A DNA stretch of 64,000 nt from NCBI RefSeq assembly GCF_029023725.1, contig NZ_CP119075.1, forward strand, positions 4,459,501 to 4,523,500. The letters are read 5' to 3'. Source of the stretch: Synoicihabitans lomoniglobus. Its GTDB lineage: Bacteria; Verrucomicrobiota; Verrucomicrobiia; Opitutales; Opitutaceae. Every line of letters begins with the position of its first letter. Position 1 is the first letter of the stretch. The position numbers and the translations under genes were made by a program. The notes beneath the pieces are model-generated. The model saw only the letters and a program-made list of their open reading frames with translations, did not search any database and was not told the DNA's origin. Below are positions 53,001 through 60,416 of the stretch, one piece after another.

Positions 53001-54687
53001 GCACGACTTGGCCGAGGCGATCAGCCCCGACGGACTCCCCGTTGATCTCGACCGAGAAGCTGGCTCCCAGGGGACCTTTGATCCAGAGGGTGGTTTGCGG
53101 CGCGGCGAGGATGGTGCCGTCGAGGGGAGCCATGATGGCGAGATCGGCCCCCGTGGCATCGGCCGTGATGGCGGCTTCCAAAGTGCGGGGGCGGGTCGAG
53201 GCGGCGGGAGCAGCTTCGCCTTCAACCGAATCGATTTCGGCGTCACGGCCGGTTTGCAGCACCTCGGCACCGCCGACCAGACCATTGGCGGGCAGAGCGC
53301 GCACGTCGCTGAGATCCTGGGAACGATCGTCGGCGGAGAGGTCGCGGCGCAGGGTGCGGGCGAGTGAGCGGGTGACGTCCTCGGCATCGCGGCGGGCCTC
53401 GATGGCGGCGGCGATGAGGTCGAAGTCGCCGCTCACAGGGAAGTCGGCGCGATGGATCTCGTAGAATTTGAGGTTCACGAAACGCGAACCGGGGCGACCA
53501 GCGAAGCGGGGGTCGTCACCGCTGGGAGCGGCGGTGGCCGGGAGCGTGATCTCGTCGAGCTTGAGCGCATGAGTGCGGGCGAGCAGGCCGTAGAAGCTGT
53601 AGCGGCCGTCGGCATCGGTGATGGCGTAGGTGCCGTCTTCGAGGAAGAGGCGAATGCCGGGCACGCCGGGTTCGATTTCACCGGGGAAACCGTCGCCGTC
53701 GAGGTCGAGGAAGACGCGACCGAGGATGGCACCGCGATCGGTGAAGACGCCGGGCTCAATCTCCACGGCCACCTCGGCGAGGTTGCTCATGATGGCGGGG
53801 CCGACGGCGTAGGCGCGGTTGATGCCGTCGCCCTGGAGCGCATTGGGACCAACGCGAACCTGGTAGGTGATCTCGACGGATTCACCGGCTTCGACCTCGC
53901 CCACGAAGAAATCAATTTCACCGTTGGGCAGGAAACGATCGGCCAGCACCACGTCGTCGAGCCGAGCGGAATCGGGGACGTAGGTGAAGCCGAGTGGCAG
54001 GCGATCGCGGACACAGACCTGGAGGAGACGCTCGGAGCTGATGTTGCGGGTGCGCAAGCGGTATTGAATGCGATCACCCACGGAAGCGCGGGCGCGGTCG
54101 GCAGTTTTTTGGACGAACAGACCGATGAGATCTTCGCCTTCGACCACCGTCACCCGGCTGACGTTTCTGAGGGTGCGACCCGAACTGCGGGAGGAGACGT
54201 TGAGTCCGATGCTGGCGACAAAATTGAGCGGGGCCGAATCGGGGACGATGCCGACGATGATGATGTTGTGCGACGCGCTGCCCGCGACTTCGAACCATTG
54301 ATCGAGCTCGATGCGTTCTTCGCCGGGATCGACCACGCCGTTGCCATTGGCGTCGTAGATGGCGTGCAGGTCTTCAAGGGCGAACTCGGAGTCGTCGAGA
54401 TTGAAGAGCGAGACCATGTAACCTTCGTCCTCATCATCGAGATGGAAGAGCGCGTGGGGGAAAGTGACGATGCTGCCGGCGGATGAGACGGTCTCGGCGT
54501 CGGTGGTGATCGTGAAGTGCAGGTCGCCGGCCACGACGGTGACGACGGTATTGGAAACGAGCACGGAATCGATCGGGCCGTCGAAGCTCGCGGTGGCCTG
54601 ATTGATGATCTCCTCACGCGGTCCGCCGTCGTTGCCACGGAGGGTGGCGACGCAAAGCAGGAGAGTTAGGATCAGGCGGATGTTCAT
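50065..54687 (-). CDS. Large DUF11/SdrD_B protein with C-terminal outer-membrane beta-barrel
   Basis: A 1540-residue exported protein (signal about 1-18). The N-terminal third has DUF11-type folds (about 190-310: FVQKTADRARASVGDRIQYRL), one SdrD_B-like module (about 325-375: GRVFLDLDGDGFPGEIEPG) and Ig-like segments to about 700. The C-terminal 800 residues alternate polar and hydrophobic residues with many Tyr/Trp/Arg/Glu, in strands such as RLYVRLEQGQNYLLLGDFT, typical of a large outer-membrane beta-barrel; the end region HGFYLTMKIKFDEDSLQG is strand-like. It probably anchors or exports the neighbouring DUF11 proteins at the outer membrane. It follows the 54823-57432 gene after a hairpin-bearing 135-bp gap. 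It overlaps paralogue B by 4 bp. The exact function is unknown. Confidence 0.8.
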   Translation of the reverse strand: MNIRLILTLLLCVATLRGNDGGPREEIINQATASFDGPIDSVLVSNTVVTVVAGDLHFTITTDAETVSSAGSIVTFPHALFHLDDEDEGYMVSLFNLDDSEFALEDLHAIYDANGNGVVDPGEERIELDQWFEVAGSASHNIIIVGIVPDSAPLNFVASIGLNVSSRSSGRTLRNVSRVTVVEGEDLIGLFVQKTADRARASVGDRIQYRLRTRNISSERLLQVCVRDRLPLGFTYVPDSARLDDVVLADRFLPNGEIDFFVGEVEAGESVEITYQVRVGPNALQGDGINRAYAVGPAIMSNLAEVAVEIEPGVFTDRGAILGRVFLDLDGDGFPGEIEPGVPGIRLFLEDGTYAITDADGRYSFYGLLARTHALKLDEITLPATAAPSGDDPRFAGRPGSRFVNLKFYEIHRADFPVSGDFDLIAAAIEARRDAEDVTRSLARTLRRDLSADDRSQDLSDVRALPANGLVGGAEVLQTGRDAEIDSVEGEAAPAASTRPRTLEAAITADATGADLAIMAPLDGTILAAPQTTLWIKGPLGASFSVEINGESVGADRLGQVVRDPANGREAWEYVGVKLVTGENRIEAVMMDMFGNERGRDGVTVLAPAQLGRIVLLPPVDGAAADGLTPASIIVRLEDEDGVPVTARMPVTLETTAGRWQVRDLDPLDPGIQVFITGGEDTFELLPPLRAGTGRVAASSGILRTEEEIAFVPALRPLIATGVIEGRIDLRGTSSLEPVGAGDSFEEALQAFTTSSSDGKLTAGARAAFYLKGKVRGDTLLTAAYDSDKADRDRLFRDIEPDAYYPVYGDGAVHGFDAQSTGRLYVRLEQGQNYLLLGDFTTTDRRNLRGGASLGTYQRSLNGVRTQGEIGGVKLDAWASEGTSAQVVEELPADGTSGPFTFSNRDGILQSERVEIITRDRNSASEIIRTQTLSRFVDYEFEPFSGRLLLRAPVPSLDADLNPVSLRVTYEVDQGGESFWTYGGGASADLTESLTVGATVARDENPENHYLLTGATVEWKPRDGTSILAEVARSESDESGAGLAGRVELRHKQGKHDIRAHLGRTEETFENQTATLMPGRTEGAVRVTSKLKPGWTLYTEGVYKAAEARDLEYYGVRSELRHQRGAWNFTAGLRHSHTEIGAREGRPETAQSDDINSVKLAVGRELPFLKGASAYGEYERDLGDGRETVATGFDWDLGKRGRLYGRHEFQSELSLPFDPDKLQRDASTVIGLERGVGGNGRTFSEYRIRDEFGDREIEAASGLRNRWDLREGVRLDTSFEKVHVFEGEARPSTMSATAAIDYAVNPDWRANGRLEWRQSGDQDTILSTLGYARRLDESWTALGRSVLVINQRDGDRPGDRIQGRLQAGAAYRPVGDAKWQILGKYEFRFDDATGSYGERRRNVHVLSTDINWMPAPRWEVSARLAGKAYDERDGDLSYRGMAGLAAVKVTRTFGTRWDASIAAHGRFGDDVGGSWAIGPEVGLVVRNNMRLGVGYNVSGFRDEDFIADGSASHGFYLTMKIKFDEDSLQGLRDQAKGWAR

Positions 54688-54735
54688 CGGAAGACGGGGG
54701 TCGAAAAGTAAAGCGGCGAAAGGGAGGAAAAGTGG

Positions 54736-54762
54736 CCGGTCCGGGGAGTTGCCCCGGACCGG
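54736..54762 (-). terminator. Strong hairpin between two DUF11 genes (attenuator or terminator)
   Basis: CCGGTCCGGGG (54736-54746) pairs perfectly with CCCCGGACCGG (54752-54762) around a 5-base loop. On the minus strand it is followed by a pyrimidine-rich stretch with a TTTT. A second dyad, GGTGAGC ... GCTCACC, lies just upstream (about 54772-54812). Because the genes on both sides look like one operon, partial termination or processing that lowers expression of the barrel gene relative to the 869-residue DUF11 gene is likely. Confidence 0.65.
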
Positions 54763-54822
54763 GAAGGGGGTGGTGAGCGGGAGGCGACCTCAGCCGCGTC
54801 CCCTGTGCTCACCGGTTGAGGG

Positions 54823-57432
54823 TTACTGGTTGATGCGGACGCCGAAGCTCACGGTGGCGGTGCCGGAGGGAGCGATGGTGCCGAGGTTGAACTCGAGGGC
54901 GCCGGCTGATCCGTCGGCGGGCGTGGAACCCACGCTGCCTTGGCTGGCGGCGGCCGGAGTGGTGGCATCATAGACCGTGAAGGTCGGGGTCGAATCGGAG
55001 ACGACGACGTTGTCGGCGTTGGTCGATCCGATGTTTTTGATCGTGATCTTGTAGAGGATCGAAGAACCGGGGACGGCGCCCGTGGTGATCTGATTGATGC
55101 TGTAGGCGGTGTCGGCGGTGCCGTTGTTGTCGGCATCGAGGGCTTGCTCTTTCAGGATCGTGAGATCGCTGGAGATCACCGTGGAGACGTCGGTCGCGCT
55201 GACGGCGGCGGGGACGGTCTCGGTGCGGGTGCCATTGGCGGTCGTGGCGGACAAGGTCGTCGTGTCAGCCGAGCCAGCGGGCGCTCCCTCAGGGGAGAAG
55301 ACCTTGACCAGGAGTTCGACGCTCTCGCCCGGCTCGAGACCGGCACCGCTGTTGCTCACGAAGCTGAGGTCGGTGACGACGGGCTCTCCCGGATCGATCA
55401 CGCCGTTGCCGTTGACATCGTGGTAGATGATGGAGGTCCAGCCGTTGAGGCTGTCCGCGCTGGCGAGGCTGACGGTCGAGGCGATGTTGTCACCTTCGAG
55501 CACGTTGCCGTTGTTGGTGAGGGTGTGGCGGTAGACCACGGAACCACCAGCGTAGATCTGTTGCACGTTGTTCGGAGTCAGCGTGAGGCTGCGCTCGGCC
55601 GCGACGGACACGGCGTCGTGCTTGATGTCACCCGAGCCGGAGTTCGGCGAGAGGACACGGAAGTAGATCGACTCGGTGACGGGCTCGGAGCCGGCCGGCA
55701 CGATGACATCGGCGTAGACCAGGAGGTCGGCACCGGCGTTGATGACGGGCGTGCGGGCGATGACCGCTTCATTCACGTCGCGGAACACGACGGTCCAACC
55801 AGCCGGGAGGGCGATCGAGGAGTGATCGGCCACGGTGCTGGCGGTGAGGTCGAACGTATCCGCGCGACCACCGGTGTTGTTGACGTAGAGGGAGAAGCGG
55901 GCGGTTTCGCCGGCGTTGACCGTGAGGGTCGTGACGGGATCGGCCTCGGCGCCAGCGCCAGCGCCCGGAGCGGACGGACCAGCGGAGTCGTTGGTGAGGT
56001 CGACCGTGTTGAGCACGATGGCCGTGAGGGTGTCGGCCGCGGTGGCGGCGACGCCGGAATCGAGGACCGAACGAGCGGTCTTGTTCGCGGTGTAAGGTCC
56101 GCCGGAAGCTTCGACCGGGAGGGTCGCGAGCAGGATCACGGTGTAGGACGCGTTGGCCGCGAGAGGACCGGTGTCAGGGATGCCGTCGCCGTTGCTGTCG
56201 AGCAGCGCGGTGGCGCCGTCGGCCTGCGCAAGGCGGAAGGCCGTGCCAGCGGGGAAGTCGTTGCTGTCGACGGTGACGTTGAAGGTGTCTTCGCCGAGAC
56301 CGTTGTTGGTGATCACGTTGGTGAACGCGACCGTGCTGCCCTGAGGGGCGGAGGCGACCGTCTCACCGACGATGCTGACCGCAGCGCTTTGGCTGACGGT
56401 AAATCCGACGGTGTTGGAGGTGCGGGGACCGACGGTGGCAACGCCGTCGCTGTAGGTGTAGGACACCTGGTTGTTGATGTCACCGGGAGCGGCATTGGCA
56501 TCGATCGAGACCTGGAAGGTCACGGTGCCGGTCTGGCCGGGCGCGACGGAATCGATGACGGCTTTGACCTGGCGGGAGATCGGATCGTTGTAGCTGTAGT
56601 TGATGCCGGCCGGGTCACCCGCGTTGGCATCGGTGAGGGCCGAGGCGGAACCGCTCCAGCGGGCGCTGCCATCGACGTAGACCAAACCGGTCGGCAAGTC
56701 GTCGATCAAGGTGACGGCCGTGGCGGCGGTGTTGCCCGTGTTGCTGAAGGTCAGCGTATAGGTATAAGGACCGCTGCCCGGCGCACCGGAAGAGGAGCTC
56801 ATGGACTTGGTGACATTGATCACTCCGTTTTCGCTCACGATCGCGGTGTCGTTGTTGGCCGCGGTGGCGGAACCATCAAAGCCACTGACAGCCGAAACGG
56901 AAACCGCGGCGGTGTCATCGGAAGCCACCGAAGTCGGGACGGTGCCGGAGACGACAAACGAGAACGACGCCCCGGAAGGCAGATCGCCGGTCGAGGTGAT
57001 CGGCGTGCTGCTGTCGGCGCGACCGTCGCCATTGGCGTCGGCGTAGATGGCGAGACCGCTGAGGTCGAAGTTGTCACCGGCCCCTTGCGTGAAGCTCAAC
57101 GCGTAGGCGTCGGTGCCGTTGCCGGTATTGGTGAGGGTGTGCGGGAAGGAGACCTGACCGCCCGGGGCCACACTCTTGGTATTGTCGGAGGTAAGCGTGA
57201 GACTCGCCACCTGTTGCACGATGGTGACGGCGACGTTGGACGTGGCCGTGCGTTCCGTATTGGAAGCGTCCGTATACGTGGCGGAAGCTTGATTACCGAT
57301 GCTGCTACCAGCGGCAGGCGCAGCGGCACGAAGCACGCTGATACCTGTCACACCGGCCAGCATCAAGGCGGCGACAGTCACACGAAAACGTGTGGACCCC
57401 CGCGCCGATTTCTTAGCGAATGAATTAATCAT
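54823..57432 (-). CDS. Secreted protein of tandem DUF11-type repeats
   Basis: An 869-residue exported protein (signal about 1-36: RFRVTVAALMLAGVTGISVLRA). The whole mature part is a chain of DUF11/conserved-repeat beta-sandwiches with recurring phrases such as SFPHTLTNTGNGTDAY, GPYTYTLTFSNTGNTAATAV, AFTNVITNNGLGEDTF, RFSLYVNNTGGRADTF and YRHTLTNNGNVLEGD. DxNGDG loops also recur (ADANGDGRAD, DSNGDGIPD, DVNGNGVIDPGEP). It is Thr/Ala/Ser-rich and poor in Cys, consistent with an extracellular fibre or layer protein. The C-terminus FGVRINQ resembles the ends of the two paralogues. It follows the small DUF11 gene by 68 bp and is separated from the barrel gene by a strong hairpin, suggesting that it is made in excess of the barrel. 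Function unknown. Confidence 0.83.
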   Translation of the reverse strand: MINSFAKKSARGSTRFRVTVAALMLAGVTGISVLRAAAPAAGSSIGNQASATYTDASNTERTATSNVAVTIVQQVASLTLTSDNTKSVAPGGQVSFPHTLTNTGNGTDAYALSFTQGAGDNFDLSGLAIYADANGDGRADSSTPITSTGDLPSGASFSFVVSGTVPTSVASDDTAAVSVSAVSGFDGSATAANNDTAIVSENGVINVTKSMSSSSGAPGSGPYTYTLTFSNTGNTAATAVTLIDDLPTGLVYVDGSARWSGSASALTDANAGDPAGINYSYNDPISRQVKAVIDSVAPGQTGTVTFQVSIDANAAPGDINNQVSYTYSDGVATVGPRTSNTVGFTVSQSAAVSIVGETVASAPQGSTVAFTNVITNNGLGEDTFNVTVDSNDFPAGTAFRLAQADGATALLDSNGDGIPDTGPLAANASYTVILLATLPVEASGGPYTANKTARSVLDSGVAATAADTLTAIVLNTVDLTNDSAGPSAPGAGAGAEADPVTTLTVNAGETARFSLYVNNTGGRADTFDLTASTVADHSSIALPAGWTVVFRDVNEAVIARTPVINAGADLLVYADVIVPAGSEPVTESIYFRVLSPNSGSGDIKHDAVSVAAERSLTLTPNNVQQIYAGGSVVYRHTLTNNGNVLEGDNIASTVSLASADSLNGWTSIIYHDVNGNGVIDPGEPVVTDLSFVSNSGAGLEPGESVELLVKVFSPEGAPAGSADTTTLSATTANGTRTETVPAAVSATDVSTVISSDLTILKEQALDADNNGTADTAYSINQITTGAVPGSSILYKITIKNIGSTNADNVVVSDSTPTFTVYDATTPAAASQGSVGSTPADGSAGALEFNLGTIAPSGTATVSFGVRINQ

Positions 57433-57500
57433 CGGGATGTTGGATTTGTGGTTTTGGTTTAAAGCGCGGGAGCGCTCTGAAAGAGAAGGGAGGTCAAGGC

Positions 57501-58013
57501 TCAGCGGGATTTATTGAGCGAAGCGCGGGCGACGACCGTGGCACTCGAACCGGCGTCGAGCTGGGCGACATGCCAGCGCAGGGCCCGCACGACGCGGGAG
57601 TTGTCGGCCTTGAGGGCGGCCACCGCCTCGGCCATGGGCACAAAGGTTTTGCCATCGAGGCTGGCTTCCGCCGGAGCCGGTGAGGCGGCGGTGAGGTCGC
57701 AACGCATGCCCTCGGGAATGGGGAGCACCGGGGCGAGATTGGAGATGTGACCGTCACCGGTGTTGCGGTAGACGGCGGTGTATTGAATCACATCGCCGGG
57801 TTGAGCGGGGCTCTGGGTGTCGAACACCTCGGTGCCATCGACGGTGGAAATGACCTTCTCGGCCACGAGGCCGATGCGAAGGTCGCCGGCGGCGACGGCG
57901 CTGGCGGGCAACAAAGCCACCGTGAGCAGAACGAGCAGAGCGGAAAGGCGGGAGAGAGAAAGCGGCGCCGCAACGCGGGAGCCACTGAGATGGGAAAGGA
58001 AGGCGGAGTTCAT
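57501..58013 (-). CDS. Small exported DUF11-like protein
   Basis: A 170-residue protein started at ATG 58013 (MNSAFLSHLSGSR), with a signal peptide whose hydrophobic core is LSALLVLLTVALLPASAVAA. One DUF11-like sandwich follows: LVAEKVISTVDGTEVFDTQ, GDVIQYTAVYRNTGDGHISNLAPVLPIPEGM. The C-terminal part ALRWHVAQLDAGSSATVVARASLNKS is typical of the last strands. It is the first gene of the five-gene leftward cluster; the 18-bp dyad lies 83 bp upstream and a related half-site (58083-58090) follows it. By size it could be a periplasmic adaptor or minor subunit, but no partner is proven. A start at 58058 is possible but adds only non-signal-like residues. Confidence 0.8.
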   Translation of the reverse strand: MNSAFLSHLSGSRVAAPLSLSRLSALLVLLTVALLPASAVAAGDLRIGLVAEKVISTVDGTEVFDTQSPAQPGDVIQYTAVYRNTGDGHISNLAPVLPIPEGMRCDLTAASPAPAEASLDGKTFVPMAEAVAALKADNSRVVRALRWHVAQLDAGSSATVVARASLNKSR

Positions 58014-58096
58014 GCCGCAAATCCTACCGAAATCGGGATTTACAACCCATCGGCTCAATTGGCCAATTGCCCGTGAAAGCCCCTACCCAACGCGAA

Positions 58097-58114
58097 CTAG
58101 GTGCTACTACCCAG
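58097..58114 (-). promoter_or_regulatory. 18-bp dyad motif, copy 3 (upstream of the first DUF11 gene)
   Basis: On the minus strand this reads CTGGGTAGTAGCACCTAG, one mismatch to copy 1, 83 bp upstream of ATG 58013. A related TTGGGTAGGGGC half-site follows at about 58079-58090 on the same strand. A perfect 14-bp palindrome, GCGCAACGTTGCGC, lies further upstream at 58149-58162. Confidence 0.7.
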
Positions 58115-58256
58115 ACGCGGATTTAAGAACCTGGGGGGCCAACGGTAAGCGCAACGTTGCGCCCCACTTACGGGTCACGCGTGTCTCCCTGGCGCGTTCA
58201 TCCCACACTCACACCGGCCTCCGTCCGTCCCACCCCGATCCCGCGGATCGAACAAG

Positions 58257-59357
58257 TCAGGCGCGCGGCAGGCGAATCCTGACCTCGAGACCGCCCGTCG
58301 CCGGTGAACTGATATCGATCGAGCCACCGCTCAACTCCGTGAGTTGAGTCGCATTGCTCAATCCGAGTCCCATGCCCTGTTGCTCATCAGCCGGGCGGTG
58401 AAACTGACGAAACGGCGCGATTTCGGCGATCTGTTCGGCCGTCATCCCGATGCCGGCGTCGGCGATCAACAGCTCGATTTCGGAATCATTCCGCGACGAG
58501 AGTTCGACCCGAATCGGCGTGCCTGGGGCGGAAAACCGGCTGGCGTTGTCCACCACCTCACCGACGATCGGCTCCCACACTTGACCCGGCGCTTGGATGC
58601 GCCCGTCGCAGGTGATGATTTGTAAATCTTGAGCGCGGTCGTGTAACGCGGCCCTCCGCTTCACGAGTTTCTCCAACGACACCTGAGGATCAATCGGGTC
58701 GCCCCGCAGAAAACGCGCCCGGCCTTCGGGTCCCGCCGTTTTGAGCATATCGAGTTGGATGTGGAGCATGAGCTTCACCGTGAGTCGCTCCAGGCGCTCC
58801 CCGCCCTTGATGATCATGTCGATCATGGAGGGCGTGTCGTCCGGCACCGGAGTCCCCGGTTCGAGTTCTTCGCGCAACAATTGCGCCACCCCCATCACCG
58901 CATTGAGGGGAGTGCGCATTTCGTGCGGCAACGTGACCAGCATGCGTTCCTGCTCCTTGACCAAGGCCGTGCGCTGGGCTTTGACCCGGTCCATCCGCGC
59001 GCGCACCGCCCGTAACAATTCGGCTACATCAAAGGGCTTCGGCAGGTAGTCATCCGCCCCGGATTCCATCCCCTCCCGCACTTCCGGCAGCGCTGACCGC
59101 GACGTCAAAAATATAAACGGCACCTCGCGACCAAACTCCGTCTGCCGCAGCTCCCGCAGCATTTCGAGACCGTCCATCACCGGCATCAACAAATCGCTCA
59201 ACACGAGCTGGGGCCGGTGACGCAACGCTTTCTCCAACCCCTCGCGACCATCCGTCGCCGTCACCACCCGGTAGTCATGCATCTCCAGCGCGATCGTGAC
59301 CTGCTCCCGGAGCAAATCATTGTCATCAACATAAAGAATACACTCCGGTGCGGCCAT
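58257..59357 (-). CDS. REC-histidine kinase protein, second copy
   Basis: A 366-residue cytoplasmic protein with the same architecture as the 40910-42034 product: receiver (YVDDNDLLR, LVLSDLLMPVMDG, FLTSRS, PKPFD) directly joined to HisKA (LPHEMRTPLNAVMGVAQLL) and HATPase (EVVDNASRFS, ADAGIGMTAEQ, QQGMGLGLSN). Motifs are intact and there is no output domain. It lies alone upstream of the DUF11 cluster on the same strand. The paralogous pair thus brackets the DUF11 genes, suggesting that both feed one signalling pathway or that the locus grew by duplication. No copy of the 18-bp dyad is seen upstream of its own start, so it is probably not part of the same regulon. The signal and the phosphate source are unknown. 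Confidence 0.9.
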   Translation of the reverse strand: MAAPECILYVDDNDLLREQVTIALEMHDYRVVTATDGREGLEKALRHRPQLVLSDLLMPVMDGLEMLRELRQTEFGREVPFIFLTSRSALPEVREGMESGADDYLPKPFDVAELLRAVRARMDRVKAQRTALVKEQERMLVTLPHEMRTPLNAVMGVAQLLREELEPGTPVPDDTPSMIDMIIKGGERLERLTVKLMLHIQLDMLKTAGPEGRARFLRGDPIDPQVSLEKLVKRRAALHDRAQDLQIITCDGRIQAPGQVWEPIVGEVVDNASRFSAPGTPIRVELSSRNDSEIELLIADAGIGMTAEQIAEIAPFRQFHRPADEQQGMGLGLSNATQLTELSGGSIDISSPATGGLEVRIRLPRA

Positions 59358-59478
59358 AAGGGACTTACTGGGCTACGATGGTGAAAAGTAGTCAACTCGA
59401 CGCGCGCAAGACGTTCTTACCGCTTGGCGAAATTTGCGGCGTGATTTTCCGGTCCACCACCTCCAAAAACTCTCATCG

Positions 59479-60390
59479 ATGACCACCGCCGAGATTGCCG
59501 CCGCCCTGCCCGCTTCCGCCCGCCTCACGGTCGAGGGCCTCCCTTTCCCGCTGCTCGCTTCCGGCAAAGTGCGGGAGATCTTCGACCTCGGTGACGCCCT
59601 GCTCCTGGTCGCGACGGACCGCCTGTCCGCGTTCGACGTGATTCTGCCCGACGGCATTCCCGGCAAAGGCATCCTGCTCAACCAAATCAGCCTGTGGTGG
59701 TTCGAGCGCACCGCCGACCTGATTCCCAATCACCTGTTCCCCGACCAAGCGGCCGAGTTTGCCCGCCGCGGCATCACCGATCGCGACCTGCAACTGCGCT
59801 CCATGATCGTGCGCAAACTCACCCCCCTCACCATCGAATGCGTCGTGCGCGGCTATCTCGTCGGCAGCGGCTGGAAATCCTACCAAGAGAGCGGCCAAGT
59901 CTGCGGCCACGTGCTCGCACCCGGTCTGGCCCAGGCGGCCCGCCTACCCGCGCCATTGTTCACGCCGACGACCAAAGCGGCCGTCGGCGACCACGACGAG
60001 CCCATCAACGATGCCGAGGGTGCCGCCGAAATCGGGCCCGCGCTCTATGAGCAGGTCAAGGCCGTCAGCCTCGCGCTGTATCAGCGCGGCCACGACACCG
60101 CCGCCGCCGCCGGCATGATCCTGGCCGACACCAAATTCGAGTTCGGCACCGACCGCACCGGCCAACTCGTGCTCATCGACGAAGTCCTCACGCCCGACTC
60201 CTCCCGTTACTGGCCCGCCGACGAATACCGCATCGATTGCTCGCCCCCCAGTTACGACAAGCAGTTCGTGCGCGACCACCTCGAAGCGGTGGCCTGGGAC
60301 AAGTCGCCGCCCGCGCCCCGGCTGCCCGCCGCGACCATCGCCCGCACGCAGGAAAAATACCTCGCCGCCCTGCGCAACCTCATGGGCTAA
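59479..60390 (+). CDS. purC: Phosphoribosylaminoimidazole-succinocarboxamide synthase
   Basis: A 303-residue enzyme started at ATG 59479 (MTTAEIAAAL). It makes SAICAR from CAIR, aspartate and ATP in purine biosynthesis. Family hallmarks are all present: GKVREIFDLGDALLLVATDRLSAFDV, LNQISLWWFERT, the signature VVRGYLVGSGWKSYQ, and ILADTKFEFG followed by LIDEVLTPDSSRYW. The length is that of the long form (about 300, as in yeast ADE1), not the 240-residue form of E. coli. Neighbours are unrelated (REC-kinase divergent, cinA convergent), so it is a stand-alone purine gene. The end overlaps nothing; 26 bp separate it from the cinA stop. Confidence 0.95.
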   Translation: MTTAEIAAALPASARLTVEGLPFPLLASGKVREIFDLGDALLLVATDRLSAFDVILPDGIPGKGILLNQISLWWFERTADLIPNHLFPDQAAEFARRGITDRDLQLRSMIVRKLTPLTIECVVRGYLVGSGWKSYQESGQVCGHVLAPGLAQAARLPAPLFTPTTKAAVGDHDEPINDAEGAAEIGPALYEQVKAVSLALYQRGHDTAAAAGMILADTKFEFGTDRTGQLVLIDEVLTPDSSRYWPADEYRIDCSPPSYDKQFVRDHLEAVAWDKSPPAPRLPAATIARTQEKYLAALRNLMG

Positions 60391-60416
60391 GCGCGGCGCG
60401 CGCGGCATTCGTTCGC

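Noticed and set aside
54940-57423. An 827-codon rightward open frame
   Set aside because: Antisense to the DUF11-chain gene; its Gly/Arg/Asp-rich translation reflects repeated Ser/Thr/Ala/Val codons of the real gene.
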